Shown here one piece after another: positions 42,262 to 48,956 of a stretch of DNA of 58,104 nt. The stretch lies in assembly GCA_027065775.1 (NCBI GenBank), contig JAMONN010000007.1, positions 1-58,104 on the forward strand, read 5' to 3'. Source of the DNA: Flavobacteriaceae bacterium (GTDB lineage: Bacteria; Bacteroidota; Bacteroidia; Flavobacteriales; Flavobacteriaceae). Made by a program: the position numbers and the translations under genes. The notes beneath the pieces were generated by a model that was not told where the DNA came from, made no database searches, and worked only from the letters and a program-made list of their open reading frames with translations. Position 1 is the first letter of the stretch. Each line of letters opens with the position of its first letter.

Positions 42262-42632
42262 ATGGAAAATCTAAAAATTGGTAAAACTAGTTTGAAATGC
42301 GCTTTGTTTTCGAGTACATTTTTTATACTATTATTAGCGTCTAAAGAAGTTTAGAAGTATTGCCATTTTGGTTTATAGGTTTTATAATTACATTTATTAT
42401 TTCGTTTATGATGATTGTTGTTACTATTGTTCCTATTTATCAGATTGTTAATTCTAAAAGTAAAGAAGATTTCTTTAAAAAATATTTTCCGATATATGCT
42501 ATTATATTTTTTATAAGTTGTTTGGCATTATTAATTCAAAATAAATTTAATGAACTAAGTATGCAAATGATAACTACTGCTTTTTTAACGGCAATGTTAA
42601 GTTGGGTTTGGTTGTTTAAAACTGAAAAATAA
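42262..42632 (+). pseudogene. small membrane protein gene broken by an 8-bp duplication
   Basis: ATG 42262 begins MENLKIGKTSLKCALFSSTFF...ASKEV and stops after 30 codons. A second frame resumes at ~42354 with EVLPFWFIGFIITF and runs to 42632 (about 90 codons). At the junction the bases GAAGTTTA and GAAGT form a direct repeat. Removing one 8-bp unit gives ASKEVLPFWF in a single frame of about 121 codons. So a tandem duplication appears to have broken a three-helix membrane protein recently, as the rest is intact. An alternative is that the TTG at 42360 starts a shorter working protein. Confidence 0.75.
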
Positions 42633-42641
42633 AAGAAAAAC

Positions 42642-43271
42642 ATGAAAAATAAGATACTAATCACCTTAAGTTTATATGCAATTGCGCTAATCATTTTTAG
42701 AGTTTTCTACACAAAATCAGGTTTTTATATCTTTTTAGTTTGGAACTTATTTTTGGCAGTAATTCCGTTTCTAATCACTAATTATTTGAAGTTAAAAAGC
42801 AGTAAAGTAAAACTGATTTTGTTGTTTCCTATTTGGTTTTTGTTTTTACCAAATGCACCATATATAGTAACCGATTTGTTTCATTTACAAAAAGGAACTG
42901 CAATGCCAATTTGGTTTGATTTGCTATTACTAATTACGTTTTCGGTTAACGGAATGCTTTTGTTTTTCATTTCATTAAATGATATGTTTACTATCCTAAA
43001 AAAATGGTATTCAAGAAAAACAGCAGCAATTACAATCTATTTTACTATTATTTTAAGTGGTTTCGGAATTTGGTTAGGTAGGTATTTACGTTTTAATTCT
43101 TGGGATATTATTCAAAATCCAATGTCTTTGGTGAAATCTGTTTTTGAACCCATTTTGCATCCAACACAACATCCTAAAACTTGGGGAATTACTATTGGTT
43201 ACGGTTTGTTGTTTGTAATTTGTTTTTTGCTTTTTAAAACGTATTCTGAAATTGAAAAAAAATCTATTTGA
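42642..43271 (+). CDS. DUF1361 domain-containing membrane protein
   Basis: The 209-residue protein has about six transmembrane segments and the DUF1361 hallmark FPIWFLFLPNAPYIVTDLFHL (~66-86), followed by GIWLGRYLRFNSWDI (~147-161). The function is unknown. It lies 9 bp after the broken gene and ends 2 bp before the convergent TetR gene. Confidence 0.88.
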   Translation: MKNKILITLSLYAIALIIFRVFYTKSGFYIFLVWNLFLAVIPFLITNYLKLKSSKVKLILLFPIWFLFLPNAPYIVTDLFHLQKGTAMPIWFDLLLLITFSVNGMLLFFISLNDMFTILKKWYSRKTAAITIYFTIILSGFGIWLGRYLRFNSWDIIQNPMSLVKSVFEPILHPTQHPKTWGITIGYGLLFVICFLLFKTYSEIEKKSI

Positions 43272-43273
43272 TT

Positions 43274-43843
43274 TTAACGATTTTTTATTAATTCAATACA
43301 CATTTCTTTAGCAATAACAATAGCATTTTTATCTTGCTGTAAATGACTTTCAACTAAAGCAGCATTAAATAATAAATATACTTTTTCGGCGAATGATTTA
43401 TTTTCTCTTTCGGTGTTTGAAATATATGTATCATTTACTGCTTTTTTAATTACTTTGAACAACTCGTTTTGTTGTAATTTTATTTCATCTCTAATTTTAA
43501 CATTGTTTTTTGGTAATTCGGACACCAAATTTATAGTCGCTGAACCATTAAATTTATCCGATTCAAAATAAAAATCGATAAAATTAAACAACCTTAAAAT
43601 TTTGTTTTCTTCAACAGAATCTTCTTGTATATAATTTATAATACTCTTTAAAAAAAAGGCATTGTAATTTTTTAAATAAGCAATACATAAAACTTCTTTT
43701 GAACTAAAGTGATTGTATAAAGTCGCTTTTGCAATATTCGACTTTTCTATTATTTCATTTATTCCGGTACTATTATAACCATTTTGATAAAATAAATCTG
43801 TAGCTATTTTGATGATTCTTTTTCTAATTATGAGGGATTTCAT
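43274..43843 (-). CDS. TetR/AcrR family transcriptional regulator
   Basis: The 189-residue protein has an N-terminal TetR HTH: RIIKIATDLFYQNGYNSTGINEIIEKSNIAKATLYNHFSSKEVL in pieces, with FYQNGYNSTGINEII and KATLYNHFSSKE as the diagnostic parts. The C-terminal all-helical domain would bind an unknown small molecule. A near-perfect 20-bp palindrome at 43868-43887 overlaps the promoter, so it very likely represses itself. Confidence 0.93.
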   Translation of the reverse strand: MKSLIIRKRIIKIATDLFYQNGYNSTGINEIIEKSNIAKATLYNHFSSKEVLCIAYLKNYNAFFLKSIINYIQEDSVEENKILRLFNFIDFYFESDKFNGSATINLVSELPKNNVKIRDEIKLQQNELFKVIKKAVNDTYISNTERENKSFAEKVYLLFNAALVESHLQQDKNAIVIAKEMCIELIKNR

Positions 43844-43847
43844 ATTA

Positions 43848-43855
43848 CAAATATA
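43848..43855 (-). promoter_or_regulatory. TetR gene promoter -7 box
   Basis: TATATTTG on the minus strand matches TAnnTTTG. The predicted start of transcription falls almost on the ATG, so the mRNA would be nearly leaderless. Confidence 0.5.
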
Positions 43856-43867
43856 GAATAATTATCT

Positions 43868-43887
43868 AAGATAGACTAGTCTGTCTT
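43868..43887. promoter_or_regulatory. probable TetR operator
   Basis: AAGATAGACT-AGTCTGTCTT is a 20-bp palindrome with one mismatched pair. It lies 13-32 bp upstream of the -7 box of the TetR gene, covering the -33 region. Confidence 0.7.
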
Positions 43888-43932
43888 TTCTTAGAATATA
43901 GCATTTATAATTAGACTTATAAAACCCCAAAA

Positions 43933-43984
43933 GGTTGCGTAAAAACTAAAGTGACTTCGATAAAAATCAAAGCCACCTTAGTTT
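43933..43984 (-). terminator. terminator of pruA
   Basis: AAACTAAAGTGACTT and AAAGCCACCTTAGTTT pair over ~15 bp, allowing G-U pairs in the minus-strand RNA. A T-rich stretch follows on the minus strand, 18 nt after the stop. Confidence 0.7.
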
Positions 43985-44001
43985 CTTACTGTAAAATAGT
44001 T

Positions 44002-45636
44002 TTATTGCTCTAAAAACGGATATTTATAATCGGTTGGAGCAACAAAAGTTTCTTTAATAGTTCTATTAGAAGTCCAACGTAATAAATTCCAAACCGAACC
44101 TGCTTTGTCGTTTGTGCCAGAACCTCTTGCACCACCAAAAGGTTGTTGTCCTACAACTGCTCCTGTTGGTTTATCATTTATATAAAAGTTACCAGCGCAA
44201 TTCTCTAAAGCATCAGTAGCATAATCAATTACATATCTATCTGCACTAAAAATAGCGCCTGTTAATGCGTAAGGCGAAGTTTCATCTAAGGTTACTAAGA
44301 TGTCTTTCCAATCCTTATCTTCGTATACATAAACCGTTAAAATAGGGCCAAATAATTCGGTACACATTGTTTTATAATCTGGTTTATTAGCTAAAATAAT
44401 AGTTGGTTCTATAAAATAACCTTCCGATTTATCGTAATTTCCACCAATAATAACTTTCGCATCTGGATCACGTTTTGCATCGTCAATAAAGTTTGCTAAT
44501 TTATCGAATGCTCTACTGTCAATCACTGCATTAATAAAGTTAGAAGTATCTTCTGGACTTCCCATTTTCATGGATTTCATTTCTGCTTCGACATGTTTTT
44601 TAACGGCATTCCATTTAGATTTAGGAATATACGCTCTAGAAGCAGCCGAACATTTTTGACCTTGATATTCAAAAGCGCCACGAGACATTGCGGTTGCAAC
44701 TTGCTCTGCATTTGCAGAAGGATGCATCCAAATAAAATCTTTTCCGCCAGTTTCACCAACAATTCTTGGATACGATTTATAGATACCTTTTCTTACGTTT
44801 GTACCAATATCATCCCAAAAACTATTAAAAACGCCTGTAGAACCTGTAAAATGGATTCCTGCAAAATCTTTGTGATTTAAAATAGTTTCGGTAATCATTG
44901 CAGAATCTCCTGTAACCATATTTATTACGCCATCTGGTAAACCAGCTTCTTTGAATAAATCCATGATGATTTTAGCAGAATACACTTGTGTTCTTGCTGG
45001 TTTCCAAACCGTAACATTACCCATCATAACTGGTGCAGCAGATAAGTTTGCACAAATTGAAGTAAAATTAAAAGGTGTTATTGCATAAATAAAACCTTCC
45101 AAAGGTCTGTATTGCATTCTGTTCCAAATTCCAGGTGAAGATATTGGTTGGTTTTGATAAATTTCCGTCATAAATTGCACATTGAATTTAAAGAAATCAA
45201 TCAATTCACAAGCAGCATCAATTTCTGCTTGCATTACATTTTTAGATTGTGCAATCATTGTTGCAGCATTCATTTTTGCTCTGTATGGTCCAGCAAGTAA
45301 ATCTGCAGCTTTTAAGAAAATTGCTGCACGAGATTCCCATGGCATTTTAGACCATTTTTTTCTTGCTTCTAATGCTGTATCAATTGCTAATTCAATATGT
45401 TTTTTGTCAGCAGTATGATATTTACCAACATTATGTTTAATATCGTGTGGCGGATTTATATCTCTAGTATTACCAGTTCTAATTTCTTCGCTACCAATAT
45501 ATAGTGGAATATCTACTTTTTCGGCATACATTTTTTTGTATTCTGCTAAAAGTTCAATTCTCTCTGGACTATTTGGTTTGTATTCTTTTACTGGTTCGTT
45601 AATCGCTGGTGGTACATTGTAAAATCCTGTTGCCAT
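44002..45636 (-). CDS. pruA: L-glutamate gamma-semialdehyde dehydrogenase
   Basis: This enzyme oxidises glutamate-5-semialdehyde (P5C) to glutamate with NAD+, the second step of proline breakdown. The 544-residue protein has the aldehyde dehydrogenase landmarks HFTGSTGVFN (~260-269), GETGGKDFIW (~293-302), the catalytic Cys in GQKCSAASRAY (~328) and KPTGAVVGQQPFGGARGSGTND near the C-terminus. It is the stand-alone form rather than a PutA fusion. The promoter box is at 45678-45685 (minus strand) and a terminator follows. Confidence 0.96.
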   Translation of the reverse strand: MATGFYNVPPAINEPVKEYKPNSPERIELLAEYKKMYAEKVDIPLYIGSEEIRTGNTRDINPPHDIKHNVGKYHTADKKHIELAIDTALEARKKWSKMPWESRAAIFLKAADLLAGPYRAKMNAATMIAQSKNVMQAEIDAACELIDFFKFNVQFMTEIYQNQPISSPGIWNRMQYRPLEGFIYAITPFNFTSICANLSAAPVMMGNVTVWKPARTQVYSAKIIMDLFKEAGLPDGVINMVTGDSAMITETILNHKDFAGIHFTGSTGVFNSFWDDIGTNVRKGIYKSYPRIVGETGGKDFIWMHPSANAEQVATAMSRGAFEYQGQKCSAASRAYIPKSKWNAVKKHVEAEMKSMKMGSPEDTSNFINAVIDSRAFDKLANFIDDAKRDPDAKVIIGGNYDKSEGYFIEPTIILANKPDYKTMCTELFGPILTVYVYEDKDWKDILVTLDETSPYALTGAIFSADRYVIDYATDALENCAGNFYINDKPTGAVVGQQPFGGARGSGTNDKAGSVWNLLRWTSNRTIKETFVAPTDYKYPFLEQ

Positions 45637-45677
45637 TTGTATTATTTATTTAAAATATTCGACTAAATTTGTTGTTG

Positions 45678-45685
45678 CAAAGTTA
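45678..45685 (-). promoter_or_regulatory. pruA promoter -7 box
   Basis: TAACTTTG on the minus strand matches TAnnTTTG, about 40 nt before the pruA ATG. Confidence 0.55.
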
Positions 45686-45709
45686 GTTAAATTTTCGCGT
45701 TAAATAACT

Positions 45710-45734
45710 CTTCAAGAGTTTAAAACCCTTGAAG
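45710..45734. repeat. REP-like palindrome beside the second RAYT remnant
   Basis: CTTCAAGAGTTT and AAACCCTTGAAG form a palindrome with one mismatch. It is close to the palindrome at 30890-30916, and both sit just before the start codon of a RAYT frame. Confidence 0.7.
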
Positions 45735-45752
45735 GGTTAAAAAGACAAAAGC

Positions 45753-45839
45753 ATGAAAAAAATATCATTAGAAGAAGGAAAGTATTACCACATATACAAT
45801 CGTGGTAATAACGGCGATGATTGTCTCGTCCTAAAATAG
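45753..45839 (+). pseudogene. RAYT transposase remnant, N-terminal 24 codons
   Basis: The frame reads MKKISLEEGKYYHIYNRG and NNGDD, which is the RAYT N-terminus (compare QYYHFYNRGNNKET at 30.8 kb). It is cut at ~45821 by what looks like the left end of an IS3-type element; the last four residues come from that element. No remaining RAYT sequence is visible further on. Confidence 0.75.
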
Positions 45840-46020
45840 GTTGACTAAAAATTAAACAATTAAATTAGTCACTTATGAAACAACAACAAGCAACCTGTCG
45901 AAAAAAAACGTATCAAAAATTCAGTTTTGATTTAAAACTTTCCGTCATTGACCAATGTTTCGGGATTAGTAAACAAGCGTATTACCAAAGAGAACCATTC
46001 AAAGATAAAAATTAATTTAA
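45822..46020 (+). mobile_element. IS3-family remnant with internal deletion
   Basis: The left end reads TGTCTCGTCCTAAAATAGG, typical of IS3-family ends in flavobacteria. The frame 45875-46015 (46 codons) begins MKQQQATCRKKTYQKFSFDL, like an IS3 OrfA start. It then jumps to CFGISKQAYYQRE, which looks like an OrfB N-terminus, so most of OrfA has been deleted. No right end was found before ssb; 46021-46182 holds nothing else I can recognise. Confidence 0.7.
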
Positions 46021-46182
46021 ACGTTTACATCTATTTACAAACGAAAGCAATCATTTACTAACCGAATAAAATTTGCAAGTAATCATTTCTTTGCACTGTC
46101 GAAACGAACCAATGACTTTTGACACCATGCTAAAAAGCTTGGTAAACGAGAATAATCTCACAAAATATTTAATACTTATCTT

Positions 46183-46518
46183 ATGAATACGTTAAGAAAC
46201 AATGTACAGTTAATTGGAAATTTAGGAAGTAAACCAGAAATTAAACTATTAGAAAGTGGTAAAAAAATTGCAAAGTTTAGTATTGCAATAAATGAAAAAT
46301 TTAACAATGCTCAAGGCGAAAAAGTGGAGAAGACAGATTGGCATAAAATTATCTGTTTTGGTAAAACCGCAGAACTTGCTGAAATGTTTTTAGATAAAGG
46401 AAAACAAGTAGCAATAGCAGGTAAATTATCTACAAGAAATTGGGAAGATAAAGATGGCAATAAACGTTATATTACTGAAGTAATTTGTAATGAATTAATG
46501 TTTTTAGGTGCTAAATAA
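46183..46518 (+). CDS. ssb: single-stranded DNA-binding protein, short form
   Basis: The 111-residue protein is an OB-fold SSB: NVQLIGNLGSKPEIK (~7-21), KFSIAINEKF (~31-40), TDWHKIICFGKTAEL (~52-66) and KQVAIAGKLSTRNWEDKDG (~76-94). It ends right after the fold and lacks the disordered tail and acidic tip (usually DDDIPF-like) that recruits repair proteins. So it may be an accessory paralogue; the main chromosomal ssb would be elsewhere. It lies directly downstream of transposase remnants and has no obvious promoter box. Confidence 0.92.
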   Translation: MNTLRNNVQLIGNLGSKPEIKLLESGKKIAKFSIAINEKFNNAQGEKVEKTDWHKIICFGKTAELAEMFLDKGKQVAIAGKLSTRNWEDKDGNKRYITEVICNELMFLGAK

Positions 46519-46539
46519 AGTATTGTTTAATAATAAATA

Positions 46540-46573
46540 AGTAAAGACGTTTTGCCAAAACATCTTTACTTTT
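46540..46573. terminator. GTAAAGACGTTTT hairpin repeat, copy 3
   Basis: AGTAAAGACGTTTT pairs with AAAACATCTTTACT with one mismatch, 22 nt after the ssb stop, with flanking T- and A-runs. Confidence 0.75.
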
Positions 46574-46644
46574 TATATTATTTTTTAGATTAAGATATTT
46601 CCTGTTTATATTTTGAAAAGCAACTATTTCACATCTAAAAAACC

Positions 46645-46694
46645 ATAACAATCTTTTGCGTCTTAGCGACTTTGCGAGAAAATATTTTAGAAAA
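46645..46694. repeat. GCGACTTTGCGAGA family repeat upstream of moaA
   Basis: This stretch, from TAACAATCTTTTGCG to GAGAAAATATTTTAGAA, closely matches 34901-34946. It lies between the ssb hairpin and the moaA promoter. Confidence 0.6.
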
Positions 46695-46727
46695 GTATGC
46701 GTTTACTATGATTGTTTCATTCAAAAT

Positions 46728-46751
46728 AAATCACTATTTTTGTAGTGATTT
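46728..46751 (+). promoter_or_regulatory. moaA promoter overlapping a hairpin
   Basis: TATTTTTG (46735-46742) matches TAnnTTTG. It lies inside a palindrome with 9-bp arms, AAATCACTA / TAGTGATTT, 9 nt before the ATG. A T-run follows the palindrome. This could be an operator over the promoter or, less likely, a terminator of upstream transcription. Confidence 0.6.
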
Positions 46752-46760
46752 TTTTATGCT

Positions 46761-47750
46761 ATGGAAACTAGATTAATAGACAATTTCGGGAGACAAATCA
46801 CCTATTTACGACTTGCCGTTACAGATCGTTGTAACTTACGTTGTCAATATTGTATGCCTGCACACGGAATTGATATCGTTGATCGAAAAGAATTATTGAC
46901 CTATAAAGAAATGTACCGAATCACTAGAATTTTAAGTGAACTAGGCGTAAATAAAGTGCGTTTAACTGGCGGCGAACCTTTTGTGAGAAAAGATTTTGTA
47001 TCCTTTTTAGAATCACTTTCTTTTAATGATAAATTAGAAGAAATAAATATTACTACAAATGGTGCGTTAATTTCAAGTCATATTGAAAAATTAGAAAGTT
47101 TAAATATTAAAAATATCAATCTGAGTATAGATAGTTTAAACGAAGAAAATTTCAACACAATTACTCGTAGAAAAGTTTTTAAAGAGGTTTACAATACTCT
47201 AGAGAAATTAGAAAAAAGTAGTTTGAATTTAAAATTAAATGTGGTCGTACAAAGTGGCATTAATACACATGAAATTAACGATTTTATAGAATTAACTAAG
47301 TCTAAAAAACTATCGGTTAGATTTATAGAAGAAATGCCGTTTAACGGAATTGGTTTGCGAAAAACTAAAGAAAATTGGAATTTAAATAGAATTTTAGATA
47401 AAATAAAATCACAGTATAAAGATATTATTGTTTTAGAAAATGTAATTTCTTCAACATCTAAAAATTTTAAAATTGATGGTTATTTAGGTTCTTTCGGAAT
47501 CATACCTGCATTTACAAGAACTATTTGTAATGACTGTAATAGAATACGTATTACCGCAACAGGTTTATTTAAAAACTGTTTATTTGATGATGGCGTTTTT
47601 AACATTAGAGATTTTATTAGAGATGGAGCAAGCGACGACCAAATAAAACAGTTATTTATAGACACTATAAAAAAGAAACCTAAAAATGGTTTTATTGCGG
47701 AAGCAAACCGAAAAGAAGTTACCGAAAGTATGTCTACTATTGGTGGTTAA
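46761..47750 (+). CDS. moaA: GTP 3',8-cyclase MoaA
   Basis: MoaA is a radical SAM enzyme that starts molybdenum cofactor synthesis from GTP. The 329-residue protein has the N-terminal cluster motif C24-x3-C28-x2-C31 (DRCNLRCQYC), GGEPFVRKD (~70-78), and the C-terminal cluster CNDCNRIRITATGLFKNC. It ends in the Gly-Gly needed for activity (STIGG). No other moa genes are adjacent. A 400-bp repeat-rich gap follows. Confidence 0.96.
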   Translation: METRLIDNFGRQITYLRLAVTDRCNLRCQYCMPAHGIDIVDRKELLTYKEMYRITRILSELGVNKVRLTGGEPFVRKDFVSFLESLSFNDKLEEINITTNGALISSHIEKLESLNIKNINLSIDSLNEENFNTITRRKVFKEVYNTLEKLEKSSLNLKLNVVVQSGINTHEINDFIELTKSKKLSVRFIEEMPFNGIGLRKTKENWNLNRILDKIKSQYKDIIVLENVISSTSKNFKIDGYLGSFGIIPAFTRTICNDCNRIRITATGLFKNCLFDDGVFNIRDFIRDGASDDQIKQLFIDTIKKKPKNGFIAEANRKEVTESMSTIGG

Positions 47751-47830
47751 CCAAATTAAATTTGGCTTTAGTTTAGTATTGTATTTTTATTATTTTCTTG
47801 TGTAAAACTTTATGAACCTTGCGGTTACAT

Positions 47831-48153
47831 TTTTTGGTTCTACTCTTATTTTAATGGATACTTTCAATGTCAGTTCAGGTGTTCCTAAAATTCATACAAA
47901 CTTTAACTTAAAAATATTTTGTACCTAAAGACACAACTCTATCAATTCTTTTTTCATTTTATTACTAATATTAAATCCCTAAAGGGATTACTAAGAACAA
48001 TATATTAGTAAAATAATCATACATCTTAGCAAAATGTGCCTTTAGGCACAAAATACAAGTTGTTTTTAATATTCAAAAAATAAAGGTAAAACCAACGAAA
48101 CTTCGTGGGAAATTAAAAATATTTATCCATTAAAATAAGGTAGAGCCAATTTT
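47831..48153. repeat. nested inverted-repeat element A
   Basis: The ends (47837-47860 and 48123-48146) are inverse copies of about 24 bp that differ by one base and one 1-nt gap; their core is CTTATTTTAATGGATA. A second inverted pair lies inside, at 47921-47939 and 48034-48052 (TTTTGTACCTAAAGACACA and its near-inverse). A small palindrome AATCCCTAAAGGGATT sits near 47973. No reading frame of note is present. It fills the gap between moaA and mnmD, and its ends match those of element B at 50122-50294. Confidence 0.75.
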
Positions 48154-48157
48154 TTTT

Positions 48158-48823
48158 CTAAATTTTAACAGCACGCATCATTTCGCGTTTACAAAGTGGT
48201 CCAGGAACTTTTTCTACTTTAAAACCAATTTTTTGCATTGCTCTTCTAGCTGAACCTTTTGCAGAATATGTAGTTAAAATTCCGTTTGGTTTTAAAGCAT
48301 CATACATTTTCTGAAAAATATTTTCTGTCCATAATTCTGGCTGTACTCTAGAACCAAAAGCGTCAAAATAAATTAAATCAAATTTATTTTTATCGGTAAT
48401 ATCTTCAAATTTTTGTTGGCGTTTTTTGAGTTTGAAATTATTTGTAATTTGATGGTATTCTTCCCAAGAAACTTTATGAATAGCATCAAAGTTCGCCTTA
48501 TATTTTTGTGCTTGTAATATGTCTATATAATTTAAGTTTTTTGACTCCTGATAAGTTACAGGATATGCTTCTACGCCATCATAATTTATTTGCAAGTTCC
48601 TTTTTTCGCCTTCTAAAAATGTAATAAAGCAATTTAAAGCCGTACCAAAACCAATTTCCAATAAATTAACTTCAGAATTATCCGCGAAAGCGTCTAAACC
48701 GTATTTTATAAAAACATGATATGCTTCTTGAACAGCGCCATGTTTAGAATGATATTGTTCATTCCAATCAGGTAAGTTGATACTTGTGGAACCATCTGCG
48801 GTTATAAAAAATTCTCTTTTCAA
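48158..48823 (-). CDS. mnmD: tRNA (mnm5s2U34) methyltransferase MnmD
   Basis: The 221-residue protein is the stand-alone methyltransferase half of MnmC. It has an N-terminal SINLPDWNEQYHSKHGAVQEA (~14-34), a SAM-binding LLEIGFGTALN (~54-64), FDLIYFDAFG (~148-157) and a C-terminal ILTTYSAKGSARRAMQKIGF. It adds the last methyl group to the wobble uridine of certain tRNAs. The oxidase domain of MnmC is absent. It is divergent from ilvE, with a TAnnTTTG box at 48864-48871 (minus strand). Confidence 0.92.
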   Translation of the reverse strand: MKREFFITADGSTSINLPDWNEQYHSKHGAVQEAYHVFIKYGLDAFADNSEVNLLEIGFGTALNCFITFLEGEKRNLQINYDGVEAYPVTYQESKNLNYIDILQAQKYKANFDAIHKVSWEEYHQITNNFKLKKRQQKFEDITDKNKFDLIYFDAFGSRVQPELWTENIFQKMYDALKPNGILTTYSAKGSARRAMQKIGFKVEKVPGPLCKREMMRAVKI

Positions 48824-48930
48824 AATCGTAAGTTTTTAGGTAGAAATTTGACTAAATAGATAACAAAAGTACAAGATTTTTAAGTTAATAACTACAACCA
48901 ATTTATCTTTTAATAACGTTTTAAAATTCG

Positions 48931-48938
48931 TACTTTTG
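48931..48938 (+). promoter_or_regulatory. ilvE promoter -7 box
   Basis: TACTTTTG matches TAnnTTTG, 18 nt before the ATG at 48957. Confidence 0.55.
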
Positions 48939-48956
48939 CAAAACACACATATATTT

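Noticed and set aside
42360-42632. A separate 90-residue membrane protein starting at TTG
   Set aside because: The upstream 30 codons join it in one frame if one 8-bp duplicate is removed, so a broken longer gene explains the data better.
46021-46182. Right-hand part of the IS3 element
   Set aside because: Neither a matching right end nor transposase motifs such as the DDE region can be seen; the stretch was left unassigned.
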